Below, one piece after another: positions 47,350 to 57,281 of a stretch of DNA of 64,000 nucleotides. The DNA is from Grimontia hollisae CIP 101886 (lineage in GTDB: Bacteria; Pseudomonadota; Gammaproteobacteria; Enterobacterales; Vibrionaceae). Positions within the stretch are counted from its first letter, which is position 1, and each line of letters starts with the position of its first letter. The notes beneath the pieces were generated by a model that worked only from the letters and a program-made list of their open reading frames with translations, was not told where the DNA came from and did not search any database. Location: contig NZ_ADAQ01000010.1 in the NCBI RefSeq assembly GCF_000176515.1, forward strand, positions 248,001-312,000. Reading direction: 5' to 3'. The position numbers and the translations under genes were made by a program.

Positions 47350-47958
47350 TCATAGCCTCAGGCTTTGCCATGCCTCACACATGGTGCGGAAGGTAGCGGC
47401 ATCCCCTTCTGGTCTGTCTGGGTGCCATTTGAGCGCCATTTTCCGCCACTGGCGACGGATATCTGTCTCGGACGCATGTTCGGAAAGCCCCAGCGCAGCC
47501 AGCGCATTTCTGCGCTCTACGGTTGCTTCAGCGCAATGGCCAACATGCTGCTGGTATCGCTTCCAGAAAGAGCTGAGCAATTCCCGGACATCTTCCAGCT
47601 GCGCGTCGTAATTTGTCCAGTCCATGTAGTATTCACGCAGCGGGTCGTCGCGATCGACCTCATGTTGAACAAATCCGGTGCCAGCTCCGCGCCACATGAG
47701 GCGGATGTCCATCGACTCTACCTGCAGCCACTGTTGGGGTAGCAGCATTTCCTGCAATTGGTAAAGCGCGTTCATGATAAGGAAGTTACGCTTGAACAAG
47801 TCCAGTTGGGGGTTGTCATCAAGGTGGTCCATGATGGTATTTTTCTGGAGTTCTGCCATCAGGTAGTGCACTTTCCAACTCTGGTTGGAGGCTTCAAGTA
47901 CACTCAATATTGGCCAGATCAGGGGGTTATCAATATCATCCCGTTGTTCAGCAAGCAT
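47350..47958 (-). CDS. DnaJ-related protein (C-terminal J domain)
   Basis: A 202-residue protein. A helical N-terminal domain of about 140 residues of the DNAJ_related type precedes a J domain at the C-terminus (about 150-202). The J-domain signature HPD is intact at residues 179-181 in KWHPDRPEG, so it should stimulate a DnaK/HSP70 ATPase. The J domain is at the end rather than the start, unlike DnaJ. Clients are unknown. AGGAG precedes the ATG by ten bases. It is a solitary cytoplasmic protein gene. Confidence 0.85.
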   Translation of the reverse strand: MLAEQRDDIDNPLIWPILSVLEASNQSWKVHYLMAELQKNTIMDHLDDNPQLDLFKRNFLIMNALYQLQEMLLPQQWLQVESMDIRLMWRGAGTGFVQHEVDRDDPLREYYMDWTNYDAQLEDVRELLSSFWKRYQQHVGHCAEATVERRNALAALGLSEHASETDIRRQWRKMALKWHPDRPEGDAATFRTMCEAWQSLRL

Positions 47959-47997
47959 ACCACTTCATCTCCTATCGGCGTCATGCCGTACATATAA

Positions 47998-48204
47998 GAC
48001 ATTAATCCATAATTCCGTGAATCGCCTGCTTAATTAAGCAGTTCATTCGGATTTCACGGTCTCTTGCTTCCTGTGCCAAAGAAATAACATCCTTACTGAT
48101 AGAAAGCTCACTTTATGTACTGAGCATATCTGATGCCAGTTTTGAAACTTTCTGCAAAATATTTCGACATCCTTACTATCATCCATTCCAGCTTACTGAC
48201 AGAT
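47998..48204. other. Non-coding gap
   Basis: No gene is seen between the DnaJ-related gene start and the gcvT terminator. The part near 47960-48060 should hold the promoter of the DnaJ-related gene. Confidence 0.3.
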
Positions 48205-48238
48205 AAAAGAAAAAGGCCGATGTATGACACCGGCCTTT
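48205..48238 (-). terminator. Terminator of gcvT
   Basis: AAAGGCCG pairs with CGGCCTTT around eleven bases. On the minus strand it is followed by TTTTTCTTTT. It lies 22 bases after the gcvT stop. Confidence 0.8.
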
Positions 48239-48260
48239 GGATTGAAATGTAACGTAGCCG

Positions 48261-49379
48261 TTAACCACGATAATAACGCTGTGGCACAAACGGCATTTTT
48301 TCGACGGTCATCGGCAACTTTTTACCTCGCACTTCTGCAAACACTTCTTTGCCAATCACCGCATTGGCTGTCGAGACATACCCCATCGCGACAGGCTGGC
48401 CTGTGGTTGGGCCAAACGTACCACTGGTAACTACACCAATTTCGTTGTCATCCGCATCAAACAACACGGCGCCTTCACGCACCGGGGCTTTGCTCATGCC
48501 CAGCAACCCAACCCGCTTGCGGGAAACATCCTTGGTTGCGATTTGATCCAGAATGATATCTGCACCGGGGAAACCACCGGCACGCTCTCCATCGGCGCGG
48601 CGCGGCTTGCTGATTGCCCACAGAAGGCTGGCCTCAACCGGTGTGGTGGTTTGGTCAATATCATGGCCATACAGGCACAGGCCACATTCCAGACGCAGGG
48701 AGTCACGCGCGCCCAGACCAATCCACTCCACCTCTTCTTTTATCAACAGGCGGCGGGCAAACTCTTCTGCTTTATTTGCAGGCACCGAGATTTCATAGCC
48801 ATCTTCACCGGTATAACCGGAGCGGCTGACCAAGCATTCAATGCCTGCCAGTTCTATTTTCTCTGCATCCATGAATACCATATCCGCCACGGCGGGGTTC
48901 AGGGTGGCCAGCACAGCTGCTGCTTTCGGGCCTTGCAATGCCAACAGCGCACGGTCTTCTACCTCTTCCAGCTCAACATCTGCCGGCAGATTGGCGCGCA
49001 GGTGCGCAATATCCTGCGCTTTGCACGCGGCATTCACCACCACAAAAAGGTGATCGCCAAAATTGGTCACCATCAGATCATCCATCAACCCACCCTGCTC
49101 ATTGGTGAACAACGCATAACGCTGCTTGCCCACCGGTAAATCAATGATGTCTACCGGCACCAGAGCTTCCAGTGCTTTTGCGGCGTTCTCGCCATGCAGG
49201 CGAAGCTGCCCCATGTGAGAAACATCAAACAGGCCCGCATGTTCACGGCAATGAAGGTGTTCTTTGCGCACGCCCAGTGCATATTGCACTGGCATCTCGT
49301 AACCTGCGAAAGGCACCATTTTGGCGCCCATTTCTACATGTAGGGCGTGCAGTGGGGTTTTAAGTAGATCCTGAGACAT
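48261..49379 (-). CDS. gcvT: Glycine cleavage system T protein (aminomethyltransferase)
   Basis: A 372-residue tetrahydrofolate-dependent enzyme. It takes the aminomethyl group from lipoyl-GcvH and yields 5,10-methylene-THF and ammonia. The N-terminal TPLHALHVEMGAKMVPFAGYEMPVQY region (here read as HALHVEMGAKM and PFAGYEMPV), the FDVSHMGQ motif and SGYTGEDGYEI with the folate-binding Asp are present. GGAG is seven bases before the ATG. It is transcribed leftwards with an XRE regulator upstream, apart from gcvH and gcvP, an arrangement seen in vibrios. Confidence 0.95.
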   Translation of the reverse strand: MSQDLLKTPLHALHVEMGAKMVPFAGYEMPVQYALGVRKEHLHCREHAGLFDVSHMGQLRLHGENAAKALEALVPVDIIDLPVGKQRYALFTNEQGGLMDDLMVTNFGDHLFVVVNAACKAQDIAHLRANLPADVELEEVEDRALLALQGPKAAAVLATLNPAVADMVFMDAEKIELAGIECLVSRSGYTGEDGYEISVPANKAEEFARRLLIKEEVEWIGLGARDSLRLECGLCLYGHDIDQTTTPVEASLLWAISKPRRADGERAGGFPGADIILDQIATKDVSRKRVGLLGMSKAPVREGAVLFDADDNEIGVVTSGTFGPTTGQPVAMGYVSTANAVIGKEVFAEVRGKKLPMTVEKMPFVPQRYYRG

Positions 49380-49461
49380 GTTTCACTCCATGATCACGGC
49401 ACAAGCCGGTTTACTGAAAAATCACCGCCAATAAAGCGGGTTACTGTTAGGGGCTGTTGAT

Positions 49462-50094
49462 TCAGGATGCCGTCACCCAAAGAATCAAGGCGTCTTCGTC
49501 GCTGAGAGAGGTAAGCATATGACCCATGGCAGCGTCGTAATACACGCTGTCCCCCTCATTTAGCTCAATAGATTCATAAAACTCAGAGTAGAAAGCGATA
49601 CAGCCTTCCAATACCAGAAGAAACTCTTCTCCATCGTGGCGAATCCACTCATCGTATTCTTCAAATGAACGGGCGCGGACACGGGATTTGAACGGGAACA
49701 TTTTTTTGTTGGTGAGCTGGGTTGCCAACAACTCATGTTCATAAGTGCCTGTTGGGCGGTTTTTTCCCTCCCCGGCACGGGTGATATCGCGCCGGCCTGT
49801 TGCCTGACGCTGTTTGGGCGGCGCAAAGAGCTGGGGAATATCGATGTTTAAACCGGCCGCCAGCTTTTGCATTGCCTGAAACGTGGGCGAAATCTGTTCA
49901 TTTTCAATTTTAGACAGTGTCGATCGTGCCAGGCCAGTCAGCTTGCTTGCTTCTTCCAGCGTCAGCCCGTTGTTGGTGCGGATTTCTTTCAGCCTTTCCC
50001 CGAGCCGCAACGGGGCAATCGGCGCATCAGCCTGTGTACCTGCTCTTTCAATGGTCACTGACGGATACACATCCTGTGCATCATGATCTGACAT
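49462..50094 (-). CDS. XRE regulator with C-terminal cupin
   Basis: A 210-residue regulator. A lambda-type helix-turn-helix is at about residues 32-88 (LKEIRTNNGLTLEEASKLTGLARSTLSKIEN, read as LTLEEASKLTGLARSTLSKIE). A cupin sensor domain follows (about 135-210; EEFLLVLEG and ELNEGDSVYYDAAMGHML). Such regulators usually respond to a small amino-acid-like ligand. It shares a strand with gcvT and is divergent from sdaA. Two TTTCCTATnGGAAA palindromes in the gap are likely its binding sites, so it may coordinate serine deamination and glycine cleavage. Confidence 0.9.
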   Translation of the reverse strand: MSDHDAQDVYPSVTIERAGTQADAPIAPLRLGERLKEIRTNNGLTLEEASKLTGLARSTLSKIENEQISPTFQAMQKLAAGLNIDIPQLFAPPKQRQATGRRDITRAGEGKNRPTGTYEHELLATQLTNKKMFPFKSRVRARSFEEYDEWIRHDGEEFLLVLEGCIAFYSEFYESIELNEGDSVYYDAAMGHMLTSLSDEDALILWVTAS

Positions 50095-50229
50095 GGTTTT
50101 CTCTCACCTTGGTTTATCCCAACCTGCGTCCTGACCGCTGAAAACACGTGTGGACAGTTAACTGTTGCCGCCATTCTTGCACAGACAATACGATATCCGA
50201 CATGGGCAAGTTAACATTTTTAACACAAA

Positions 50230-50245
50230 GTTTCCTATTGGAAAC
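50230..50245. promoter_or_regulatory. Putative XRE operator proximal to the regulator
   Basis: GTTTCCTATTGGAAAC, with perfect six-base arms. It lies 135 bases before the regulator start. The motif recurs at 50514. Confidence 0.6.
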
Positions 50246-50513
50246 CCGGTTTAAATCCTGATCTCTGATAAATCAGGAGGCATACCTTAACCCACCCCCT
50301 CTTGAACATGCCGAAAAAGGTGCTCCCATAGGAGCATGCCCTAAGATAAATATAATTTATTGTTTTAAAACAAAAATAAAGGAAGGTGTTGTTTTAGTGT
50401 TTGCAATATCGTGCGTAAGGAATCAGGAAGGCAAACGTTTGCGCCAAATATGGAAATAACGACAGCCTGATAGTTATCTATTTGTCAGAACTGCTTGTGA
50501 GATCACATCAAGC
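50246..50513. other. Non-coding region between the two XRE sites
   Basis: No gene is seen. The stretch 50340-50400 is A/T-rich, and the divergent promoters of the XRE gene and sdaA probably lie here. I looked for a glycine riboswitch and did not find its conserved core. Confidence 0.35.
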
Positions 50514-50529
50514 GTTTCCTATAGGAAAT
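50514..50529. promoter_or_regulatory. Putative XRE operator proximal to sdaA
   Basis: GTTTCCTATAGGAAAT, which differs from the first site only at one central base and one outer base. It lies about 213 bases before the sdaA start, so a long leader is expected. Its centre is 284 bases from the other site. Confidence 0.6.
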
Positions 50530-50741
50530 TTTGTTTTGCAGGGGGCAAACACGTTTTGTATGTTACGTAAATGTTTAAGCCTGAATAACAATAAAACGCC
50601 ACGCTTGCCCTACCCAAGGTAATGATGCCCCGCAACGTTATCGACGCGCAGGCGATGACACGGACAGTCATCAACCGGCACTCCGGCATCCTCTCCAGAC
50701 AGGAAGGGATGCGTAACCTACAAACAGCAAGGAGACGTGCA

Positions 50742-52142
50742 ATGAGTCACAGCATGTTTGACCTGTTCAAAATTGGCGTTGGTCCTTCGAGTTCTCACAC
50801 TGTCGGGCCCATGGTTGCCAGTGCCAGATTTGCCGCAGAATTGCGCGAAAAAGACTTACTCCACAGCGTAGAAACCGTCACCGTTGACCTTTATGGTTCG
50901 CTGGCATTAACCGGGGTAGGACACGCAACAGACATTGCCTGCGTGATGGGATTGATGGGGGAATGGCCGGAAAGTGTCAATCCCGATGACATCCCCACCC
51001 TGACCAACATGGTTAAAGGCAGCAAGGAATTACCATTGGATGGGCACCGGTTCGTTCCTTTTGACTGGGAGACCGATTTGGTTTTCCACTTCGACCAAGC
51101 ATTGCCGGAACACCCGAATGGCATGACGCTGACCGCAAGGGGCGCAGGCGGCGACATTTTACTCAGCGGCACATATTTCTCTGTAGGTGGCGGTTTTGTG
51201 GTGGAAAAAGGTGAAACTGATGCCCTTGCATCAGATTTTGTTCCGCCCTTTCCGTTTAATAGTGCCCTGGAGTTATTGGCCCATTGCGAAAAGCAGGGCA
51301 TGTCGATTGCAGACATCATGTTTGCCAATGAACTTGCCCGTGCCAAATCGCAAAATAAAAACGCGACCATGGAGACGGTCAATCAGCAGATTGATGCCAT
51401 CTGGCAGGTTATGAGCGCCTGTATTGAGCGTGGTATCCAACAAGACGGTGTCCTGCCCGGCGGCCTTGAGCTCAAACGCCGGGCAAAGAAACTGCACGAC
51501 AGCATCAAAAAGAAAGATTCAGACGGCTTACCACTTGATACCAATGACTGGGTCAACATGTTTGCCATGGCCGTCAACGAAGAGAATGCGGCCGGTGGCC
51601 GTGTCGTCACCGCGCCGACCAATGGTGCAGCCGGCGTGATTCCGGCCGTGTTGGCCTATTACGACAAGTTTGTGTCACCCAACAACATGGAAGGTATCCG
51701 CACTTTCCTTGCTGCAGCCGCCGCCATTGGCTCCCTGTATAAAACCAATGCGTCGATTTCTGCGGCAGAAGTCGGCTGTCAGGGTGAAATCGGTGTCGCG
51801 TGCTCAATGGCCGCTGGGGGACTCGCCGCCGCCATGGGTGCCACACCGGCACAAATTGAAAATGCCGCGGAAATCGGCATGGAACACAATCTGGGGTTAA
51901 CCTGCGATCCCATTAACGGCTTGGTTCAGGTGCCCTGTATTGAGCGCAACACCATGGGTGCAGTGAAAGCGATTAACGCCACACGCCTGGCACTCAATGG
52001 CGATGGCGAGCACCATGTTTCCCTCGACAGCGTGATCAAAACCATGCACGAAACAGGGCTCGACATGATGAGTAAGTACAAGGAAACCTCACAGGGCGGT
52101 CTGGCAACCCATGCCATCGCCATCAATGTTGTCGCCTGTTAG
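50742..52142 (+). CDS. sdaA: L-serine ammonia-lyase (iron-sulfur serine deaminase)
   Basis: A 466-residue enzyme converting L-serine to pyruvate and ammonia. The N-terminal [20 protein letters not shown] and the three cluster cysteines are typical: Cys346, Cys388 and Cys399, spaced 42 and 11 as in known [4Fe-4S] serine dehydratases. The frame is open back to 50622, but the ATG at 50742 follows AAGGAG at ideal distance and matches the family start. Together with GcvTHP it forms a glycine-to-serine-to-pyruvate catabolic route. gcvH follows 131 bases later on the same strand. Confidence 0.95.
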   Translation: MSHSMFDLFKIGVGPSSSHTVGPMVASARFAAELREKDLLHSVETVTVDLYGSLALTGVGHATDIACVMGLMGEWPESVNPDDIPTLTNMVKGSKELPLDGHRFVPFDWETDLVFHFDQALPEHPNGMTLTARGAGGDILLSGTYFSVGGGFVVEKGETDALASDFVPPFPFNSALELLAHCEKQGMSIADIMFANELARAKSQNKNATMETVNQQIDAIWQVMSACIERGIQQDGVLPGGLELKRRAKKLHDSIKKKDSDGLPLDTNDWVNMFAMAVNEENAAGGRVVTAPTNGAAGVIPAVLAYYDKFVSPNNMEGIRTFLAAAAAIGSLYKTNASISAAEVGCQGEIGVACSMAAGGLAAAMGATPAQIENAAEIGMEHNLGLTCDPINGLVQVPCIERNTMGAVKAINATRLALNGDGEHHVSLDSVIKTMHETGLDMMSKYKETSQGGLATHAIAINVVAC

Positions 52143-52185
52143 GGTCTTGGTGATCCTGCCTGATTAACGGCGAAACAGAATGATT

Positions 52186-52220
52186 GGCGGGTCGATCAAC
52201 TCCCGACCTGCCACCCTTTT
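52186..52220 (+). terminator. Possible attenuator between sdaA and gcvH
   Basis: GGCGGGTCG pairs with CGACCTGCC with one mismatch, around nine bases, and is followed by ACCCTTTTTA. It sits inside the sdaA-gcvH gap. It could be a partial terminator that lowers gcvHP relative to sdaA. Confidence 0.5.
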
Positions 52221-52273
52221 TATGTCGCGGTAAGCGACGACGATTAAACGCGTTTGAAAACGGAGAAGTAAAA

Positions 52274-52651
52274 ATGGATGCAACCCTGAAGTTTACAGAG
52301 AGCCACGAGTGGGTAAAAGACAACGGCGATGGCACAGTAACCGTGGGCATCTCTGCGCATGCGCAAGAACTGCTTGGCGACGTGGTGTTTGTTGACCTGC
52401 CAGAAGTGGGAAGCGATGTGGAAATCGGCGAAAGCTTTTCTCTCGTAGAATCTGTAAAGGCAGCATCAGATATTTACGGCCCGGTAAATGGCGAAGTGAT
52501 CGAAGTAAACGAAGCGCTGGAAGACAGCCCAGAGCTGGTCAACGAAGCCCCTTTCGAAGGCGGATGGATTGCCAAAATCAAGCTGGCTAATGACAGCAAC
52601 CTTGATCACCTGATGAATGCAGACGCTTATCAGGCAACTCTCGAAGACTAA
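52274..52651 (+). CDS. gcvH: Glycine cleavage system H protein
   Basis: A 125-residue lipoyl carrier that shuttles the aminomethyl group between GcvP and GcvT. The lipoylation site is Lys62 in VESVKAASD. The HEWV start and the [15 protein letters not shown] block are typical. The frame extends to 52184, but CGGAG before the ATG at 52274 and the family start MDATLKF identify the true beginning. GcvP follows 15 bases later. Confidence 0.96.
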   Translation: MDATLKFTESHEWVKDNGDGTVTVGISAHAQELLGDVVFVDLPEVGSDVEIGESFSLVESVKAASDIYGPVNGEVIEVNEALEDSPELVNEAPFEGGWIAKIKLANDSNLDHLMNADAYQATLED

Positions 52652-52666
52652 TTCAGGACGACAGTC

Positions 52667-55531
52667 ATGACAGAATCACGCTTACTTGATCAACTGCAGC
52701 CAGACAACGAGTTTGTCACCCGTCACAATGGCCCGCGCCAATCAGACCAACAGGCAATGCTGGACACTGTCAATGCCACCAGCCTTGAGCATTTGGTTGA
52801 AGAAACCGTACCGGCAGCGATCCGTTTGCCACAACCGATGGAACTGGATGCACCACTGAGCGAAGTAGCCATGCTGGACAAGCTGAAAGCGATTGCCAGC
52901 AAAAACGTCATCAAGCGCAGCTTTATCGGCCAGGGTTACTATGGCACTCACACACCGACGCCCATTCTCCGTAATGTCCTCGAAAATCCAGGTTGGTATA
53001 CCGCCTACACGCCGTACCAGCCGGAAATTTCACAAGGCCGCCTTGAATCCCTGCTGAACTTCCAGCAAATGGTGATGGATTTGACCGGTATGGAACTGGC
53101 AAACGCCTCCCTGCTGGATGAAGCCACTGCTGCTGCAGAAGCCATGACACTGTGTAAACGTGGCGGAAAGAGCAAGAGCAATGCCTTCTTTGTTGCTGAT
53201 GATGTTCACCCACAAACACTGGATGTTATCAATACCCGCGCCGGTTTCATGGGCTTCGATGTGGTGGTTGACGCTGCTGAAAACCTGCCCCAGCACGATG
53301 TCTTCGGTGCCTTGCTGCAATATCCCGGCACGACCGGTCAGGTGCGCGATCTGACAGACCTTATCGCGGCAGCGCAGGCCAACAAAACACTGATTACCGT
53401 GGCTGCAGATTTGTTGTCCCTTACCCTGCTGAAAGCACCGGGTGAAATGGGCGCAGATGTAGTGATTGGCTCAGCGCAGCGCTTTGGCGTGCCAATGGGC
53501 TTTGGTGGCCCTCATGCCGCTTTTATGGCAACCCGTGACAAACTGAAACGCACCATGCCTGGCCGTGTAATTGGCGTGTCTATCGATGCCAAGGGCAATC
53601 AGGCGCTTCGCATGGCCATGCAGACCCGCGAGCAGCATATCCGCCGCGAAAAAGCCACCTCCAACATCTGTACCGCGCAAGCACTGCTGGCCAACATGGC
53701 GGCATTCTTCGCGGTGTATCACGGTCCAGAAGGCCTGAAAAAAATTGGCCGTCGTGTACACCACCTGACAGCCCTTGCCGCAGCCGCGTTTAACCATGCA
53801 GGCATCACTCTGGCATTCCATGATTTCTTCGACACCATTACGCTGAACACTGGCGATCAAACCGATACCCTGCTCCAGAAAGCGCAGGATGCCGGTTTCA
53901 ACCTTCGCAAACTGGACGGCCAAATCGGCATCAGCTTTGACGAAACCACGACACTTACAGAGGTAAACGCACTGATTGCTGCGCTGACCGACGAAACAGA
54001 CGTGACACAGTTTGCTTCCTCCGTCGAAGCAGACGAGTTCGCGGCCATTCCCAAAGCGTGCCGCCGCACCAGCGATTTCCTGACGCACCCTGTGTTCAAC
54101 ACCTACCACAGTGAAACCCAGTTGATGCGTTACATGAAGAAACTGGAAAACAAAGACTTCTCCCTGACACACGGCATGATCCCGCTTGGCAGCTGTACCA
54201 TGAAGCTGAATGCGGCGGCAGAGATGATCCCCGTTACCTGGCCAGAGTTCGGTGCCCTGCACCCCTTTGTGCCCGCTGATCAGGCACAAGGTTACGCTGA
54301 ACTGGCAGCATCCCTGAATAAAATGCTGTGTGAAATCACAGGCTACGACGCGATGTCCCTGCAGCCGAACTCTGGCGCACAGGGTGAGTACGCAGGCTTG
54401 ATTGCCATCCAGCGTTATCACCAAAGCCGTGGCGAAAGTCACCGTAATGTCTGCCTGATCCCAAGCTCAGCGCACGGCACCAACCCGGCATCAGCGGCGA
54501 TGGTTTCTATGAAAGTGGTGGTGGTAGGCTGTGATGAGAACGGCAATATCGATATTGACGATCTGAAAGCGAAGATTGAGAAACACCGCAACGAACTGTC
54601 CTGCATTATGATCACCTACCCGTCTACCCACGGCGTATACGAAGAAGCAGTGCAGGAAGTGTGCGAACTGGTTCATGAAGCAGGTGGGCAGGTTTACCTC
54701 GACGGCGCGAACATGAATGCACAGGTAGGGCTTACCAGCCCCGGTTTTATCGGTTCTGATGTTTCTCATCTTAACCTGCACAAAACCTTCTGTATCCCAC
54801 ACGGTGGCGGTGGTCCGGGCATGGGGCCAATTGGCGTAAAATCTCACCTTGCACCTTTCCTGCCAGGTCATGTGGTTGAAGGCACAAATTACGCCGTATC
54901 TGCAGCGCAAATCGGCAGTGCCTCTATCCTGCCTATTTCCTGGGCATACATTGCAATGATGGGCGAGCAAGGGCTGACAGAAGCCACCAAGGTTGCCATC
55001 CTGAGTGCAAACTACGTGATGGAACGCCTGCGTCCTTACTATCCGGTGCTTTACCGTGGCACTCACGGCCGCATCGCACACGAATGCATTATCGACATCC
55101 GCCCAATCAAAGAGGCATCAGGTATTTCTGAGGAAGACATCGCCAAGCGTTTGATGGACTACGGTTTCCATGCGCCTACGATGTCATTCCCGGTTGCCGG
55201 CACCTTGATGATTGAGCCGACAGAAAGTGAAGACAAAGCGGAGTTGGATCGTTTCTGTGACGCGATGATCGCAATCCGCGAAGAAATCGCCAAAGTACAG
55301 GACGGTGAATGGCCGCAGGATGACAACCCACTGGTTAACGCTCCGCACACACAGTCTGATCTGATGGCAACAGCGTGGGATCACCCTTACAGCCGTGAAC
55401 TGGCCTGCTTCCCAAGCGCACAGTCGAAAAACGCCAAATACTGGCCGACTGTTAACCGCGTCGACAACGTATATGGTGACCGTAATCTGATTTGTTCTTG
55501 CCCAAGCATTGAAAGCTATATGGAAGAATGA
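52667..55531 (+). CDS. gcvP: Glycine dehydrogenase (decarboxylating), P protein
   Basis: A 954-residue PLP enzyme that decarboxylates glycine and passes the aminomethyl group to GcvH. The PLP Lys is Lys706 in [17 protein letters not shown]. The N-terminal half carries the [11 protein letters not shown] motif and the C-terminal half [13 protein letters not shown]. The length matches the single-chain bacterial P protein. It is co-transcribed with gcvH and closed by a terminator. Confidence 0.96.
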   Translation: MTESRLLDQLQPDNEFVTRHNGPRQSDQQAMLDTVNATSLEHLVEETVPAAIRLPQPMELDAPLSEVAMLDKLKAIASKNVIKRSFIGQGYYGTHTPTPILRNVLENPGWYTAYTPYQPEISQGRLESLLNFQQMVMDLTGMELANASLLDEATAAAEAMTLCKRGGKSKSNAFFVADDVHPQTLDVINTRAGFMGFDVVVDAAENLPQHDVFGALLQYPGTTGQVRDLTDLIAAAQANKTLITVAADLLSLTLLKAPGEMGADVVIGSAQRFGVPMGFGGPHAAFMATRDKLKRTMPGRVIGVSIDAKGNQALRMAMQTREQHIRREKATSNICTAQALLANMAAFFAVYHGPEGLKKIGRRVHHLTALAAAAFNHAGITLAFHDFFDTITLNTGDQTDTLLQKAQDAGFNLRKLDGQIGISFDETTTLTEVNALIAALTDETDVTQFASSVEADEFAAIPKACRRTSDFLTHPVFNTYHSETQLMRYMKKLENKDFSLTHGMIPLGSCTMKLNAAAEMIPVTWPEFGALHPFVPADQAQGYAELAASLNKMLCEITGYDAMSLQPNSGAQGEYAGLIAIQRYHQSRGESHRNVCLIPSSAHGTNPASAAMVSMKVVVVGCDENGNIDIDDLKAKIEKHRNELSCIMITYPSTHGVYEEAVQEVCELVHEAGGQVYLDGANMNAQVGLTSPGFIGSDVSHLNLHKTFCIPHGGGGPGMGPIGVKSHLAPFLPGHVVEGTNYAVSAAQIGSASILPISWAYIAMMGEQGLTEATKVAILSANYVMERLRPYYPVLYRGTHGRIAHECIIDIRPIKEASGISEEDIAKRLMDYGFHAPTMSFPVAGTLMIEPTESEDKAELDRFCDAMIAIREEIAKVQDGEWPQDDNPLVNAPHTQSDLMATAWDHPYSRELACFPSAQSKNAKYWPTVNRVDNVYGDRNLICSCPSIESYMEE

Positions 55532-55614
55532 GCATTTTTGAGCATCGATAACCGAGTTGGAAACTAACTCGAATAGTAAAAAACCACCTGCAGAGCCTGT
55601 CTTTTATACAGAAG

Positions 55615-55642
55615 TCCCTCACTTAACGTGAGGGATTTTTTT
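55615..55642 (+). terminator. Terminator of gcvP
   Basis: TCCCTCAC pairs with GTGAGGGA around five bases and is followed by seven T residues. Confidence 0.88.
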
Positions 55643-55826
55643 GAACTAAATTCTGGCTATACCCGTGATCATTGTTAATCGCTTTGCTTATGGAGGTACC
55701 AGATCACCCAGACTGCATATATAAATCGCCGTAGCGAATAAAAATTCATTTACTATGTATTTTGCCCCTTGGGGAATACCCATCGCCCTGATATATTGGC
55801 GTTTCGTCGATCAGGAGAGGACAAGG

Positions 55827-56717
55827 ATGAATACATTCAACCGGGTTGCCATTGTTGGCGGCACCCATGGAAACGAATTCAGCGGCATTTATCTTCTTAG
55901 AAAGTGGCAGGACACTCCCGCCCTTATCAGCCGCCCAAGCTTCGAAACAGAAACGCTTTTCGCTAACCCCAATGCATTTCGTGACAATAAACGGTATATC
56001 GATTGCGATTTGAATCGCCAGTTTGCCCCGGCCGATCTCGACAATCCGTCACTCGGTAATTATGAACAAAGCCGGGCGAAAGCCATCAACCAACAGTTGG
56101 GTCCAAAAGGGAATGCCCGTACCGACTTAATTATCGATTTACACAATACCACCAGCAACATGGGACCTACCCTCATCTTGCTGAAAAATGATGCGTTCAA
56201 CACGCAACTGGCTGCGTACGTGTCTGAAAGAATGGAAAATGCTGTGATTCTGTTTGAAGATCACTGCTCTATGGACGAGCAATTATTCCTTTGCTCCATT
56301 GCCAATCAGGGCATTATTGTAGAAGTGGGTCCACAGCCACAGTCAGTGGTCCGTCAGGATGTGCTGGAGTGGATGGACAGCATGACAGGACATATTCTTG
56401 ATTTTGTTGATCTGTACAACAAAGGTGAAGTCCCTGAACTGCCGGACACCATCTCAGCCTACCGTTATGTAGAAACACTGAAACTTCCGGAAAACGCACA
56501 GGGGGAACGTATCGGTATGGTACATAAAAGCGTTCAGGATGCGGACTTTACACCACTGAACAACGGGGATCCGATCTTTACCACATTCGATGGCTCAGAG
56601 ATCTACTGGAATGGCAACTATGAAGCCTATCCGCATTTTATTAATGAAGCCGCTTACTACGATAACAATCTCGCTATGTCTTTAGGTAAGAAAGTCGATA
56701 TCACCGTGATCAAATAA
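55827..56717 (+). CDS. Aspartoacylase/succinylglutamate desuccinylase-like protein
   Basis: A 296-residue zinc carboxypeptidase-like enzyme. The zinc ligands are His14 and Glu17 in GGTHGNE and His106 in DLHNTT; the substrate-binding RYIDCDLNR motif lies at about residues 61-69. The close match in length and motifs to aspartoacylase suggests hydrolysis of N-acetyl-aspartate or a related N-acyl amino acid. The frame begins at 55755, but AGGAGAGGACAAGG before the ATG at 55827 marks the real start. A single gene with its own terminator. Confidence 0.88.
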   Translation: MNTFNRVAIVGGTHGNEFSGIYLLRKWQDTPALISRPSFETETLFANPNAFRDNKRYIDCDLNRQFAPADLDNPSLGNYEQSRAKAINQQLGPKGNARTDLIIDLHNTTSNMGPTLILLKNDAFNTQLAAYVSERMENAVILFEDHCSMDEQLFLCSIANQGIIVEVGPQPQSVVRQDVLEWMDSMTGHILDFVDLYNKGEVPELPDTISAYRYVETLKLPENAQGERIGMVHKSVQDADFTPLNNGDPIFTTFDGSEIYWNGNYEAYPHFINEAAYYDNNLAMSLGKKVDITVIK

Positions 56718-56721
56718 CGGG

Positions 56722-56755
56722 AAACAAGCGCCTCGTTCTGCGGCGCTTGTTTATT
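56722..56755 (+). terminator. Terminator of the aspartoacylase-like gene
   Basis: AAACAAGCGCC pairs with GGCGCTTGTTT around nine bases, followed by ATTT. It lies five bases after the stop codon. Confidence 0.8.
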
Positions 56756-57017
56756 TCTGCTGTATTTGCTGCATCCCCTTCAGCTCTATCCCATTATGGG
56801 TCAGATGACCTTTAAGCTTAAATGTGATATACATCGCTAAAACAACACAATTAGTAATCAATATGCAAAAACCGAAATAGAAACGCAGTGATTGTGATCG
56901 GGATCTGCTGAAGCATGTTGCATGACCCCTAGACTGGGTTCAAGAAACATTAACAGTAATGACACAGAGACTAACAAATATTGCTGTTTTTGATGCAAAC
57001 ACAAAGGGATTATATTG

Positions 57018-57188
57018 ATGAGTGAAATTTTATTAGCGCTATTCGCTGGCGCCATTGTGGGTTTTTTCTTTAGTGCCGTGAAATTACCTCTGCCTGCTCC
57101 ACCGGTTATTTCCGGCATTATGGGCATTGTAGGTATTTATCTTGGGGGCGTTATCTACCAAACCGTGATCTCGCGATTTTTTTCCTAG
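57018..57188 (+). CDS. XapX domain protein
   Basis: A 56-residue membrane protein with two hydrophobic segments (about 3-21 and 30-50). The central LPLPAPPVISGIMGIVGIYLG stretch (read as LPAPPVISGIMGIVG) is the mark of XapX (DUF1427) proteins, whose function is unknown; they are often near DUF or transport genes. GGGAT ten bases upstream is a fair ribosome site. The gene is below the usual length cutoff and is easily missed. It may be co-transcribed with the zinc-ribbon gene 93 bases downstream. Confidence 0.8.
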   Translation: MSEILLALFAGAIVGFFFSAVKLPLPAPPVISGIMGIVGIYLGGVIYQTVISRFFS

Positions 57189-57281
57189 TACCGCGCAGCT
57201 ACACCGAAACCATTTGGCGCACCTATCACAGCGCCGGTGTTCATTTTCTATCTACGACATAAAAGAATTCGAGGAGGACTG

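Noticed and set aside
48543-49139. 198-codon open frame antisense to gcvT
   Set aside because: It is a shadow of gcvT and has no recognisable domain.
50246-50741. Glycine riboswitch before sdaA
   Set aside because: The conserved core and paired elements of the glycine aptamer were not found; the XRE operators offer a simpler explanation.
53471-54442. 323-codon open frame antisense to gcvP
   Set aside because: It lies fully inside gcvP on the other strand, has a cysteine- and histidine-rich unnatural composition and no ribosome site; it is a shadow frame.
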